DNA of 9,868 nucleotides. Origin: Candidatus Zixiibacteriota bacterium. Lineage in GTDB: Bacteria; Zixibacteria; MSB-5A5; GN15; PGXB01. Both the position numbers and the translations under genes were made by a program. Each line of letters begins with the position of its first letter. The first letter of the stretch is position 1. The notes below the pieces were generated by a model. That model was not told the origin of the DNA, did no database searches, and saw only the letters and a program-made list of their open reading frames with translations. Positions 1 through 6,201 of this stretch are shown piece by piece. The DNA is taken from the NCBI GenBank assembly GCA_003641425.1, contig QNAH01000073.1, positions 1 to 9,868 of the forward strand, read 5' to 3'.

Positions 1-951
1 ATAATCCTTTTCTATACCATCATGGGCGGCTTCATGGCGGCGGCCTGGACCGATTTTGTCCAGTCGCTTCTCATGGTTTTCACCCTGGTCCTGTTGCCGA
101 TCATCGGCCTTATCGAGTTCGGCGGCTGGGATAAAATCATCGCCCATATAGCATCGACAAAAGCCGATCATCTTTCGATACTGGGAGGAAACACCGGCTT
201 GCTGGCAACACTGTCGATTATCTCCGGGCTGGCCTGGGGTTTTGGGTACATGGGCCAGCCGCATCTTCTGGCACGCTTCATGGCCATAAAAGAACCCGAT
301 CAGCTTCGCAAAGGAGCCGTGATCGGAATCAGTTGGGCGGTTCTCGCTTTTTGGGGAGCGATGTTTATCGGCCTTTTCGGTATTGTCGTCTTTTCAGGAA
401 CTCAGGTCGCCGACCCTGAAAAAGTGATGCCGATGATGGCCACTCAGCTCCTTCCCGGATGGCTGGCCGGTATTCTTATTTCCGGCGCTATTGCGGCCAT
501 GATGTCAACCGCCGACAGCCAGTTGCTGGTAACAACATCAGCCGTGGCCGAAGATATTTATCATAATTTCATCAATAAAAAAGCCACCGAAAAAAAACTG
601 GTAAATGTTTCTCGCTTGATCACCTTCTGTGTCGGGGTCGCCGCTTTTATTATAGCTTCGCAATCCAAAGAGCTGGTCTTCACCATGGTGGCCTTCGCCT
701 GGTCGGGATTAGGAGCCGCCTTCGGCCCGGCCCTGCTTCTTTCATTGTGGTGGCGCAAAACAACCCGTGAGGGTATTCTGGCCGGGATGATCGTCGGAAC
801 CATAACAGTGGTGGTGTGGCATTTCATTCCGCAATTGACTGGTCTGCTGTTTGAAATGGTGCCGGCCTTTATTATGGCTTTTCTGGCTGTCTGGCTGGTG
901 AGCCTGATAACATACAGGAATAACAAAATGATAGCAAAACCGCTCAATTAA
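1..951 (+). CDS. putP: Sodium/proline symporter (PutP-type, SSS family), C-terminal part
   Basis: Inner-membrane solute:sodium symporter that imports proline, or a related small solute, driven by the sodium gradient. The reading frame is open from the first base (I-I-L-F-Y-T-I before the first Met at 22), so the gene starts outside the window and about the last 315 residues are seen. Numbering from the Met at 22, hallmarks are MGGFMAAAWTDFVQ at the start, GWGFGYMGQPHLLARFMAI-like residues near 70-90, and MSTADSQLLVTTSAVAEDIY near 160-180. In that last segment the adjacent Ser-Thr matches the sodium-binding pair of E. coli PutP (S340/T341). About eight hydrophobic membrane segments follow one another, and the C-terminus is short and basic. 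The order of motifs fits PutP better than pantothenate (PanF) or sialic-acid members, but the exact substrate is inferred. It ends at TAA 949-951, facing the next gene convergently. Confidence 0.85.
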   Translation: MILFYTIMGGFMAAAWTDFVQSLLMVFTLVLLPIIGLIEFGGWDKIIAHIASTKADHLSILGGNTGLLATLSIISGLAWGFGYMGQPHLLARFMAIKEPDQLRKGAVIGISWAVLAFWGAMFIGLFGIVVFSGTQVADPEKVMPMMATQLLPGWLAGILISGAIAAMMSTADSQLLVTTSAVAEDIYHNFINKKATEKKLVNVSRLITFCVGVAAFIIASQSKELVFTMVAFAWSGLGAAFGPALLLSLWWRKTTREGILAGMIVGTITVVVWHFIPQLTGLLFEMVPAFIMAFLAVWLVSLITYRNNKMIAKPLN

Positions 952-972
952 TTGTCGAATAATAAAATATAA

Positions 973-1015
973 CCCCGTAGGCGGGACGCCGGGTGTTAAC
1001 CCGGCGTCTTCGGGG
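973..1015. repeat. REP-like long palindrome downstream of putP
   Basis: An inner perfect 10-bp stem (985-994 with 999-1008, GTTA loop) is enclosed by a second 5-bp stem, CCCCG 973-977 with CGGGG 1011-1015. The result is a GC-rich two-part hairpin in an otherwise AT-rich gap. No T-run follows directly on either strand, so it is not a typical intrinsic terminator by itself. The composition and the GTAGGCGGGACGCCGGG lead-in resemble dispersed extragenic palindromes, but only one copy lies in this window, so the repeat status is an inference. It could also protect the 3' end of the putP mRNA. Confidence 0.5.
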
Positions 1016-1046
1016 CAAAAGCGGCGTTTTTATAACGTCGCTTTTG
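1016..1046. terminator. Bidirectional intrinsic terminator between convergent genes
   Basis: A 13-bp stem, CAAAAGCGGCGTT (1016-1028) with AACGTCGCTTTTG (1034-1046), contains one G-T wobble and a 5-base loop. An A-tract on one arm and a T-tract on the other give a U-rich 3' arm in both directions. It sits exactly between the stop of the putP-like gene (951) and the stop of the minus-strand gene (1049-1051), so it can end transcription of both. Confidence 0.7.
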
Positions 1047-1048
1047 TA

Positions 1049-1633
1049 TTATGCCGTCACTTCTCCGCGGCGGCGGACAAAAATGAAAATGGTCGACCCG
1101 ATCAGAAGCAGGGCAAGAACAATCATACCCCACTGCGTCAAACTCGGTACCGGAGCCCGGCAGTTGGAACTGGCCTCGATAGACTCAATTCCAAAGGTCC
1201 CGTTCGCATGAAGCCAGACAACTTCCCACTCCGGCTGCGGATCGAATTTAAAAATAAGTTCTACCTCACTTGAACTGATTATGTTCTTCTTATCGAGATA
1301 GGCATCAATACCACTGAGATCCCCCGACGCATCAAAACCTGTTACCGTGATGGCATGACCGGCACTGACATTACTCCCGGTCAGATGCACCCGTAATGTC
1401 TTGACCCGGTCATTGTCAAAAATGTTCTCAATACCGATCCAGAAATCAGTTCCATCCAGAACTGTATGGGACCCGCCCGTATACGGCGTCCAGACGGCAT
1501 CGGTCAACGGAAGACTGCCCGGATTGGTAGTGGCAGTATAAATATCATCGACCGCCAGCTTCATCTGGCCGAGTGAAACCGATGATAACAGCAGGAATAT
1601 TCCCGCAAAAATAAAAATCGTCTTCTTTATCAT
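1049..1633 (-). CDS. Secreted protein with IPTL-CTERM sorting signal
   Basis: A 194-residue exported protein of unknown specific function. An N-terminal signal peptide (MIKK, then a hydrophobic stretch to about residue 20, likely cleaved after SLG at 22) is followed by a beta-rich domain of about 135 residues with no family I recognise. The C-terminus is a classic tripartite sorting tail: VPSLTQWG at 162-169, a single hydrophobic helix 170-186, and RRR at 187-189. This matches the IPTL-CTERM class (usual form I/VPTLSEWG), which is thought to be processed by an exosortase-like enzyme at the inner membrane and then moved to the surface. The only cysteine outside the signal region, C158, precedes the tail. 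It lies 57 bp downstream of the membrane-protein gene on the same strand and is probably cotranscribed. The start ATG has only a weak upstream GGGAA, so translation may depend on coupling or be modest. The role is inferred from the tail alone. Confidence 0.85.
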   Translation of the reverse strand: MIKKTIFIFAGIFLLLSSVSLGQMKLAVDDIYTATTNPGSLPLTDAVWTPYTGGSHTVLDGTDFWIGIENIFDNDRVKTLRVHLTGSNVSAGHAITVTGFDASGDLSGIDAYLDKKNIISSSEVELIFKFDPQPEWEVVWLHANGTFGIESIEASSNCRAPVPSLTQWGMIVLALLLIGSTIFIFVRRRGEVTA

Positions 1634-1690
1634 AATCTTTTAATTCCCATTTTGTTTTTATTTATGAAATAAATTATAGAGAAACCTGAT

Positions 1691-2419
1691 TTATATCCGT
1701 GGAGGGCCGCGGCCGTCCGGTACAAGATTCAATGTCTTAAAATATCCCGGTTTATGATTGCATCTCCACCGGGAAAATTTATCGTCCGCAAATTCTGTAG
1801 CTTTTTTCTTTATATGTGCGGCTATCTTGTCAATCGCCGCCAGCAAAAGGGAACCGATCAGAACAATAACAAATGAAACTATGACAAAACCGAAAAGCGC
1901 AGACATGGCCCCGAAAATCGGCACTGTCAGATAAATATCCCCGTAAAGACTATCGATGATACCGATTTTTATAAGCCCCAATTCGAGGAAAGTCAGTACC
2001 AATGCTGTCAATACAGGATTAAAACCGTAACGATTCCGCACCCAGCCGACAAGTCCGATCAGGCAGACAATAAATGCAAGCCCGATTGATATTTTAAGGG
2101 CAGTCAAAAGCGGAGCCGCAAATAATGAATCTATGGATAGTGTCAGAAGATAGGAAACCCCGAATAACAGCCCGACCCTGATCGATGAAATAAAAGCCGC
2201 GCTATATAGCCGGATAATAAGCGGTATTAAAGCAAAGAAGCACAAAAACCAGTAAGAGTCGGAAAGATGAATCGACAGCAGAAGAATCGCCGATCCGCCG
2301 GCATAAATAAAATCTTCGGCGCTATTGATAACGTGGAATAATCTGGAATTATTCGCGTTGCCTGTCTTGCAAGCCGACTGCGCCGGGAAGCACCGCCGCC
2401 TGCCGATCGTCAAAGACAC
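1691..2419 (-). CDS. Membrane protein like the N-terminal half of apolipoprotein N-acyltransferase, no nitrilase domain
   Basis: A 242-residue polytopic membrane protein. About six hydrophobic segments are visible between residues 38 and 196. The segment YWFLCFFALIPLI (56-68) followed by RVGLLFGVSYLLTL (81-94), the FLELG segment near 144-148, and a final GAMSALFGFVIVSFVIVLIG (170-189) run in the same order as the membrane domain of Lnt. The C-terminal carbon-nitrogen hydrolase domain, with its Glu-Lys-Cys triad, is absent. Instead there is a basic tail of about 45 residues ending in PDGRGPPRI, so it cannot be a normal acyltransferase. The start is GTG at 2417-2419, four bases after a G6 run that could serve as ribosome binding site; no ATG exists in frame before the membrane domain. 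Residues 1-35 are cysteine- and arginine-rich and look unlike the rest. A 24-codon reading frame (ATG 2421-2423) overlaps this start in another frame, so a frameshift at the N-terminus is possible. It is first in a probable operon with the IPTL-CTERM gene. Confidence 0.65.
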   Translation of the reverse strand: MSLTIGRRRCFPAQSACKTGNANNSRLFHVINSAEDFIYAGGSAILLLSIHLSDSYWFLCFFALIPLIIRLYSAAFISSIRVGLLFGVSYLLTLSIDSLFAAPLLTALKISIGLAFIVCLIGLVGWVRNRYGFNPVLTALVLTFLELGLIKIGIIDSLYGDIYLTVPIFGAMSALFGFVIVSFVIVLIGSLLLAAIDKIAAHIKKKATEFADDKFSRWRCNHKPGYFKTLNLVPDGRGPPRI

Positions 2420-2595
2420 TCATCCCCCCGATCTGTTACTCCATCTCACCGCGGCCAAATGCTGTAACCCCTCAAACAGTAAAAGGGAGTATTTTTTTCT
2501 TTAAACCGCTCCAAGCCGTTAATGGCTTTTCAGCAAGAACCTATATCCGCAATGTGAGGCCTTTCCCGGAAGGTGTCGTGATTATAATTGTTGAT
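2420..2595 (-). other. Long leader/intergenic region upstream of the Lnt-N-like gene
   Basis: About 175 bases separate the predicted transcription start from the GTG start codon. Only small stems are visible, such as AAGCC/GGCTT around 2513-2528, and no riboswitch consensus that I can recognise. Together with 2603-2753 it makes up the 334-bp gene-free stretch 2420-2753, whose remainder holds the promoter at 2603-2631, AT-rich DNA and the terminator at 2691-2718. Confidence 0.35.
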
Positions 2596-2602
2596 TAATT
2601 AA

Positions 2603-2631
2603 ATAATAGTAATTGCATCCATTTTTGTCAA
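2603..2631 (-). promoter_or_regulatory. Sigma-70-type promoter for the Lnt-N-like/IPTL-CTERM operon
   Basis: On the minus strand there is a perfect TTGACA (2631-2626), a 17-base spacer, then TATTAT (2608-2603), in AT-rich surroundings. The predicted start is near 2596, giving a leader of roughly 175 bases before the GTG at 2419. This is the best promoter match in the window. Confidence 0.6.
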
Positions 2632-2690
2632 GGAAATTATAGTATTACTCATATATTTTCCCATAATTAACGGATAATAATTACCCTACA

Positions 2691-2718
2691 AAAATAGGCG
2701 GTGCCCGATAGCACCGCC
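2691..2718 (-). terminator. Intrinsic terminator of the dehydratase-like gene
   Basis: Read on the minus strand, GGCGGTGC (2718-2711), loop TATCGG, GCACCGCC (2704-2697), then TATTTTTG. An 8-bp perfect GC-rich stem followed at once by a U-tract, about 36 bases past the stop codon of the gene at 2754-4217. Confidence 0.85.
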
Positions 2719-2753
2719 CATAGATCAAATCTCAATAATCCGGATTTATTTTG

Positions 2754-4217
2754 TCACTTTTTCTTTTCCGGATCTTTGACATCCTCGCTGATACCGGCAA
2801 GCCGTTTGGCTATTTCAACTTTCTGTTCCAGGCCGCCCAGGGCCTTGATAAACAGCTTGGCTCCGTCGGGAGATCCGCCCCCATGCATACACCCGGGAAC
2901 TCCCGCCCCGATTGTGGTCCATTCGACCAGCCGGGCGGCACGGGTACGGGTGTCGGCGGAATATTTGGCCTTCATATATTTTTGAATCAGTTTGCCGTAT
3001 TTTTCGGAATTGAAATCCTTATATGACGGCATACAGCCGGTTTCGCCGATACCGCCGGCGATATCCTGCGCAATCCGGGAGGTCTCATATGGCAGTGTCG
3101 CTACATGGACTTTATTCACATTCGACAGCAGCGTATCCGGCATCCAGGCGCCGCAGGCATGTTTTCTGCCCATCGCCGCCGCCGCGATTCCCATCCCGAA
3201 AGTGGTCTCATTGTTAATATGCATCTGCGTTATCTTGTCGCTGAATACTTTCGAATGTAACCCGTTGGCCCGTGCCGTCAGAATGGCGGCGCCGATTTTG
3301 ATATCCCCCTGCCCGGCAACACATCCGCCGATGGCGGCCCGGTACGGCGCGATAAAATATTTCACCGCATTGAGCGAGAATTCAAACTCACCCGCCATAA
3401 AAACACGCTCCTGAGGAACAAAAACATCCTCGAAGAGCAAAAACGCCTGTGTGATACCGCCGTCCTTGACCGGAATATCAAAACCTTCCTCATACTCACG
3501 CATGTCGCTCGGATGGCGGGTCTCGACAATGGTCAGATTTTCGATATCACGCGGTATTACAAATGAAATGGCGTAATCTTTATCCGCCTCCCGATAGCCC
3601 GAACCGGGCAAAACGAATATTTCATTGGCCGCGGCCACACCGCAGATCATAATCTTGGCACCCCTGACCACAATTCCATTATCGCGTCTTTCCACCACAT
3701 GCAGATTCATATCCGGATCATCCTGCATTGAGGGCGGTTTGGTTCGGTCACCCTTGGGATCGGTCAATGCTCCGGCAATAGTAATGTCGCGGCTCTGGGC
3801 ATCTTTCAGCCACGTTAGAAATCTCTGGTGATAATCGGTCCCGAGCTTCTCGTCCATCTCAAAAGTGGTGATAAACATCGAGTTGATCGCATTCCACCCC
3901 GCACAGCGGCCGCCGGTGCAGGTGCCGGTCAGGTGATACATATGCCGCTTCATCCGGCTGTTGGCATACATATCCTCCGGAGACCGGATTATCGACAGGT
4001 AACGGCTGATCGGCTCACCGGTCAGATGCGACGTGGTCGTCAGAATTTCTTTCTCTTTCGGATCGGACAGCATTTTATACGTCTTGCTGTGCCCTTCAAC
4101 CGTGTTTCTGGTCGCGGGATGTGTCGTTACATCTTCGATAAGCTCATCGAACTTGTAGATATTCGGCCGCATCTTTTTTAATGACTCTATATATTCCTCG
4201 TAGGTTTTTAAAGCCAT
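2754..4217 (-). CDS. 4-hydroxybutyryl-CoA dehydratase / HpaB-family flavoprotein, divergent active site
   Basis: A cytosolic 487-residue protein, full length for the family (the Clostridium aminobutyricum enzyme is about 490). Family signs run throughout: MALKTYEEYIESL at the N-terminus, TDPKGDR (152-158), VVRGAKI (183-189), EADKDYAISF (210-219), VFVPQERVF (265-273), YETSRIAQDIAGG (377-389) and CMHGGGSPDGAK (443-454). The known enzyme uses FAD and a [4Fe-4S] cluster held by Cys99, Cys103, Cys299 and His292 to dehydrate 4-hydroxybutyryl-CoA and isomerise vinylacetyl-CoA. Here Cys100, Cys105 and Cys299 are present, but the first pair is CxxxxC rather than CxxxC, and position 292 is Tyr. By my memory alignment Met149, Glu257, Tyr296, Lys300 and Glu455 are Leu, Gln, Ile, Val and Gly. 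The fold and probably the flavin are kept, but the reaction is likely different or unknown. ATG at 4217 is well supported by AAGGGAG (4230-4224), six bases upstream. It has its own promoter and terminator, so it looks monocistronic. Confidence 0.85.
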   Translation of the reverse strand: MALKTYEEYIESLKKMRPNIYKFDELIEDVTTHPATRNTVEGHSKTYKMLSDPKEKEILTTTSHLTGEPISRYLSIIRSPEDMYANSRMKRHMYHLTGTCTGGRCAGWNAINSMFITTFEMDEKLGTDYHQRFLTWLKDAQSRDITIAGALTDPKGDRTKPPSMQDDPDMNLHVVERRDNGIVVRGAKIMICGVAAANEIFVLPGSGYREADKDYAISFVIPRDIENLTIVETRHPSDMREYEEGFDIPVKDGGITQAFLLFEDVFVPQERVFMAGEFEFSLNAVKYFIAPYRAAIGGCVAGQGDIKIGAAILTARANGLHSKVFSDKITQMHINNETTFGMGIAAAAMGRKHACGAWMPDTLLSNVNKVHVATLPYETSRIAQDIAGGIGETGCMPSYKDFNSEKYGKLIQKYMKAKYSADTRTRAARLVEWTTIGAGVPGCMHGGGSPDGAKLFIKALGGLEQKVEIAKRLAGISEDVKDPEKKK

Positions 4218-4265
4218 ACTTCACTCCCTTGTTTTATTATTAAGTTCGAAATGTAATTTAATTGA

Positions 4266-4294
4266 AATATATAATCTGGCAATCGGTACCGCAA
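4266..4294 (-). promoter_or_regulatory. Possible promoter of the dehydratase-like gene
   Basis: On the minus strand TTGCGG (4294-4289), a 17-base spacer and TATATT (4271-4266). The -10 is good and the -35 keeps only TTG. The predicted start near 4259 would give a 42-base leader ending in the strong AAGGGAG ribosome binding site. Confidence 0.35.
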
Positions 4295-4324
4295 GGGCCG
4301 ATACCCGAAAGAATCAAAAACTTA

Positions 4325-4352
4325 TTGTCTGAACAATTGAAGCTGTTATATT
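4325..4352 (+). promoter_or_regulatory. Possible promoter of the GT-C glycosyltransferase gene
   Basis: TTGTCT (4325-4330), a 16-base spacer and TATATT (4347-4352), followed about 22 bases later by the ATG at 4375. The divergent promoter of the dehydratase-like gene lies about 30 bp away. The short leader has no clear Shine-Dalgarno sequence. Confidence 0.35.
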
Positions 4353-4374
4353 TAATAAACCGACAGCAAAAATT

Positions 4375-6195
4375 ATGACTATAAAAAAAACCGCCTTCAT
4401 AATCGCCTCTTTACTGATTCTTATCCTGCTGATATACCATATATTTCAATATGTTTTTCTTACCGATGACGCCTTTATCAGCTTCCGTTACGCCCGAAAT
4501 ATAGCCGATGGTTATGGTCCGGTATTTAATATCGGGGAGCATGTCGAGGGTTACACCAATTTTCTATGGGTTATACTCCTGGCCATGTTTAGCCTGTTGG
4601 GAATCCACCCCGAATCGATGGCGCCGATTCTGAGTATCGCCTGCTCGTTGTTCCTGTTTGGAGCCGTCTTTTATTTTAACCGGGAAGTCTTCTCGCGAAA
4701 ACCGTATGATTATTTTATCCTCATCGCTCCGCTTTTTCTGGCCCTTAATCGTACCTGCGCCGTCTGGTCCACCGGTGGCCTGGAGACAAAACTTTTTTCC
4801 CTCCTGATTTTTCTCGGGATTATCTGTACCGTCAGAACCGGAGATAAGTTCCGCGGCGGATATAAACCGGCGGCGATGTTCTTCGCACTGGCATCCCTGA
4901 CACGCCCGGAAGGAATTCTTCTTTTTGGCTCATTTTTCGGGTATCAACTAATCGTAAATTATAAAAATCCCGAACAAATAAAGAAAATTCTCAAATCCTC
5001 TCTTATATTTATCATTATAATCGGGTCGCATTTTATCTTCAGGTATATCTATTACGGGTACCCGTTTCCCAATACTTTCTATGCCAAGGTAACCGGCGCC
5101 TGGATTATATCAGGGCTTCTGTATATCTGGCTCTTTGTCCACGAATACGGTCTTTATCTGCTCCTGCCCGCCTGCCTGTTTCTGTTATCAAAAAAATATG
5201 ACCGGGAAAAATTTGAAACTATTCTCGATCTTCGGATCCCCTTCATACTATATATTATATACCTCATATATATCGGCGGTGACCATTTCGAGTTCCGGCC
5301 GCTTGATGTCATCCTGCCGGTCCTCGCTATCAGTATCCAGGAAGGAATCAGGGCTGTCTGGATCGTCATCAAATCATCAGGGCTGAAACCGCTCAAATAC
5401 GCCGCCCCGATATATATAATAATTGCACTGATCCTTTATACATCCACCTCCCGTCTTTCGCACGATAGCTTTCCCGACAAATACGCTTCAGCAATCGGCA
5501 TTCAAACCTCGGAATCCGATAATATCCTGTTGAAGATTGTCCCCGGACTGAAAGCATATCTGGGTGTATCGGATAAAATCCACGCCTCTCTGGTCAAAAA
5601 CTTCGTATGCATCCGGCAGGAAGAACATAAAATGGCCCTGGAACAGATATTCCTTCCGCAGGCAAGATTATTCGAACGCTTCATCGATCAGGGCTATATC
5701 AAAAAGACCGAGATAATCTCATTATGGTGCGTGGGCGCTATACCGTATTATTCCGGTTTGACCACAATCGACTATTTGGGCCTGACCGATGAACATATCG
5801 CCCACCGTAAACTTCACGACACCCCCGACAAGCTTCTGCCGTTCAATAAACTGATGGCCCACCAGAAACGGGCCGACAGGAAATATCTCAAAGAACGTAA
5901 GGTCGCCTTTATATCCGTCCGACCGGCCATATTCTTTTTTCCAAAAGATGAGTTCCTGGTAAACGGACAGGTCCCGAAAGATAAAAGAGTCCCGGGTTCT
6001 TTTATCGTCCCCATGGATGAGTATATTTTCTGGTTTACTTCGACATTTGTGCCGCTCGATGTCGCCTATGTATTTTATAACCGCGGTCTCGAGATCAGCT
6101 TTATCGACAGCAAGGGCGAGGAACACTTGTTCCTGAACCAGGAAAATAAAAGGCCGATCCCGACGGGATCGGCCGAAATCCAGAATAATAATTGA
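4375..6195 (+). CDS. Membrane GT-C glycosyltransferase, AftB-like/GT39-like
   Basis: A 606-residue integral membrane glycosyltransferase expected to move a sugar from a polyprenyl-phosphate donor to an extracytoplasmic acceptor; the sugar and acceptor are unknown. After the first membrane helix (about 7-28) comes DDAFISFRYARN (31-42) and VEGYTNFLW (57-65). The Asp pair in this first outer loop is typical of GT-C catalytic sites. Further conserved segments are GGLETKL (134-140), TRPEG (176-180), YYGYPFPNTFYAK (226-238) and GGDHFEFRPL (301-310). The C-terminal soluble part, from about residue 360, carries GAIPYYSGLTTIDYLGLTD (454-472), also usual for this family. This pattern is shared with mycobacterial AftB-type arabinofuranosyltransferases and many bacterial proteins of unknown sugar specificity. 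No ribosome binding site stands out before the ATG. No sugar-nucleotide or lipopolysaccharide genes are adjacent, so the target polymer cannot be inferred. The stop at 6193-6195 is six bases from that of the convergent gene. Confidence 0.8.
   Translation: MTIKKTAFIIASLLILILLIYHIFQYVFLTDDAFISFRYARNIADGYGPVFNIGEHVEGYTNFLWVILLAMFSLLGIHPESMAPILSIACSLFLFGAVFYFNREVFSRKPYDYFILIAPLFLALNRTCAVWSTGGLETKLFSLLIFLGIICTVRTGDKFRGGYKPAAMFFALASLTRPEGILLFGSFFGYQLIVNYKNPEQIKKILKSSLIFIIIIGSHFIFRYIYYGYPFPNTFYAKVTGAWIISGLLYIWLFVHEYGLYLLLPACLFLLSKKYDREKFETILDLRIPFILYIIYLIYIGGDHFEFRPLDVILPVLAISIQEGIRAVWIVIKSSGLKPLKYAAPIYIIIALILYTSTSRLSHDSFPDKYASAIGIQTSESDNILLKIVPGLKAYLGVSDKIHASLVKNFVCIRQEEHKMALEQIFLPQARLFERFIDQGYIKKTEIISLWCVGAIPYYSGLTTIDYLGLTDEHIAHRKLHDTPDKLLPFNKLMAHQKRADRKYLKERKVAFISVRPAIFFFPKDEFLVNGQVPKDKRVPGSFIVPMDEYIFWFTSTFVPLDVAYVFYNRGLEISFIDSKGEEHLFLNQENKRPIPTGSAEIQNNN
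6141..6174 (-). terminator. Intrinsic terminator of the lipoprotein gene, lying inside the opposing coding region
   Basis: A perfect 10-bp inverted repeat, GGCCGATCCC (6152-6161) with GGGATCGGCC (6165-6174), and a 3-base loop. Read on the minus strand it is followed directly by TTTTATTTTCC, a U-tract. It lies 27 bases past the stop of the minus-strand lipoprotein gene and within codons 593-600 (RPIPTGSA) of the plus-strand glycosyltransferase gene. In the plus direction no T-run follows. Confidence 0.8.
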
Positions 6196-6201
6196 TCGTC
6201 A

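Noticed and set aside
561..947. 128-codon open frame on the minus strand opposite the symporter
   Set aside because: Shadow of the symporter coding frame: no ribosome binding site, no recognisable domain, and the plus-strand protein is unmistakable.
1691..2419. The membrane protein beside the IPTL-CTERM gene as its exosortase
   Set aside because: No Cys, Arg and His in the spacing of exosortase catalytic motifs is visible; the segment order fits the Lnt membrane domain better.
2420..2602. Riboswitch (cyclic-di-GMP, TPP or cobalamin type) in the long leader
   Set aside because: None of the conserved core sequences I know for these classes could be found; only short ordinary stems are visible.
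2992..3414. 140-codon plus-strand frame inside the dehydratase-like gene
   Set aside because: Antisense shadow; the minus-strand protein covers the region with family motifs throughout.
5722..6126. 134-codon minus-strand frame inside the glycosyltransferase gene
   Set aside because: Shadow frame with no start signal; the plus-strand sequence carries conserved family motifs here.
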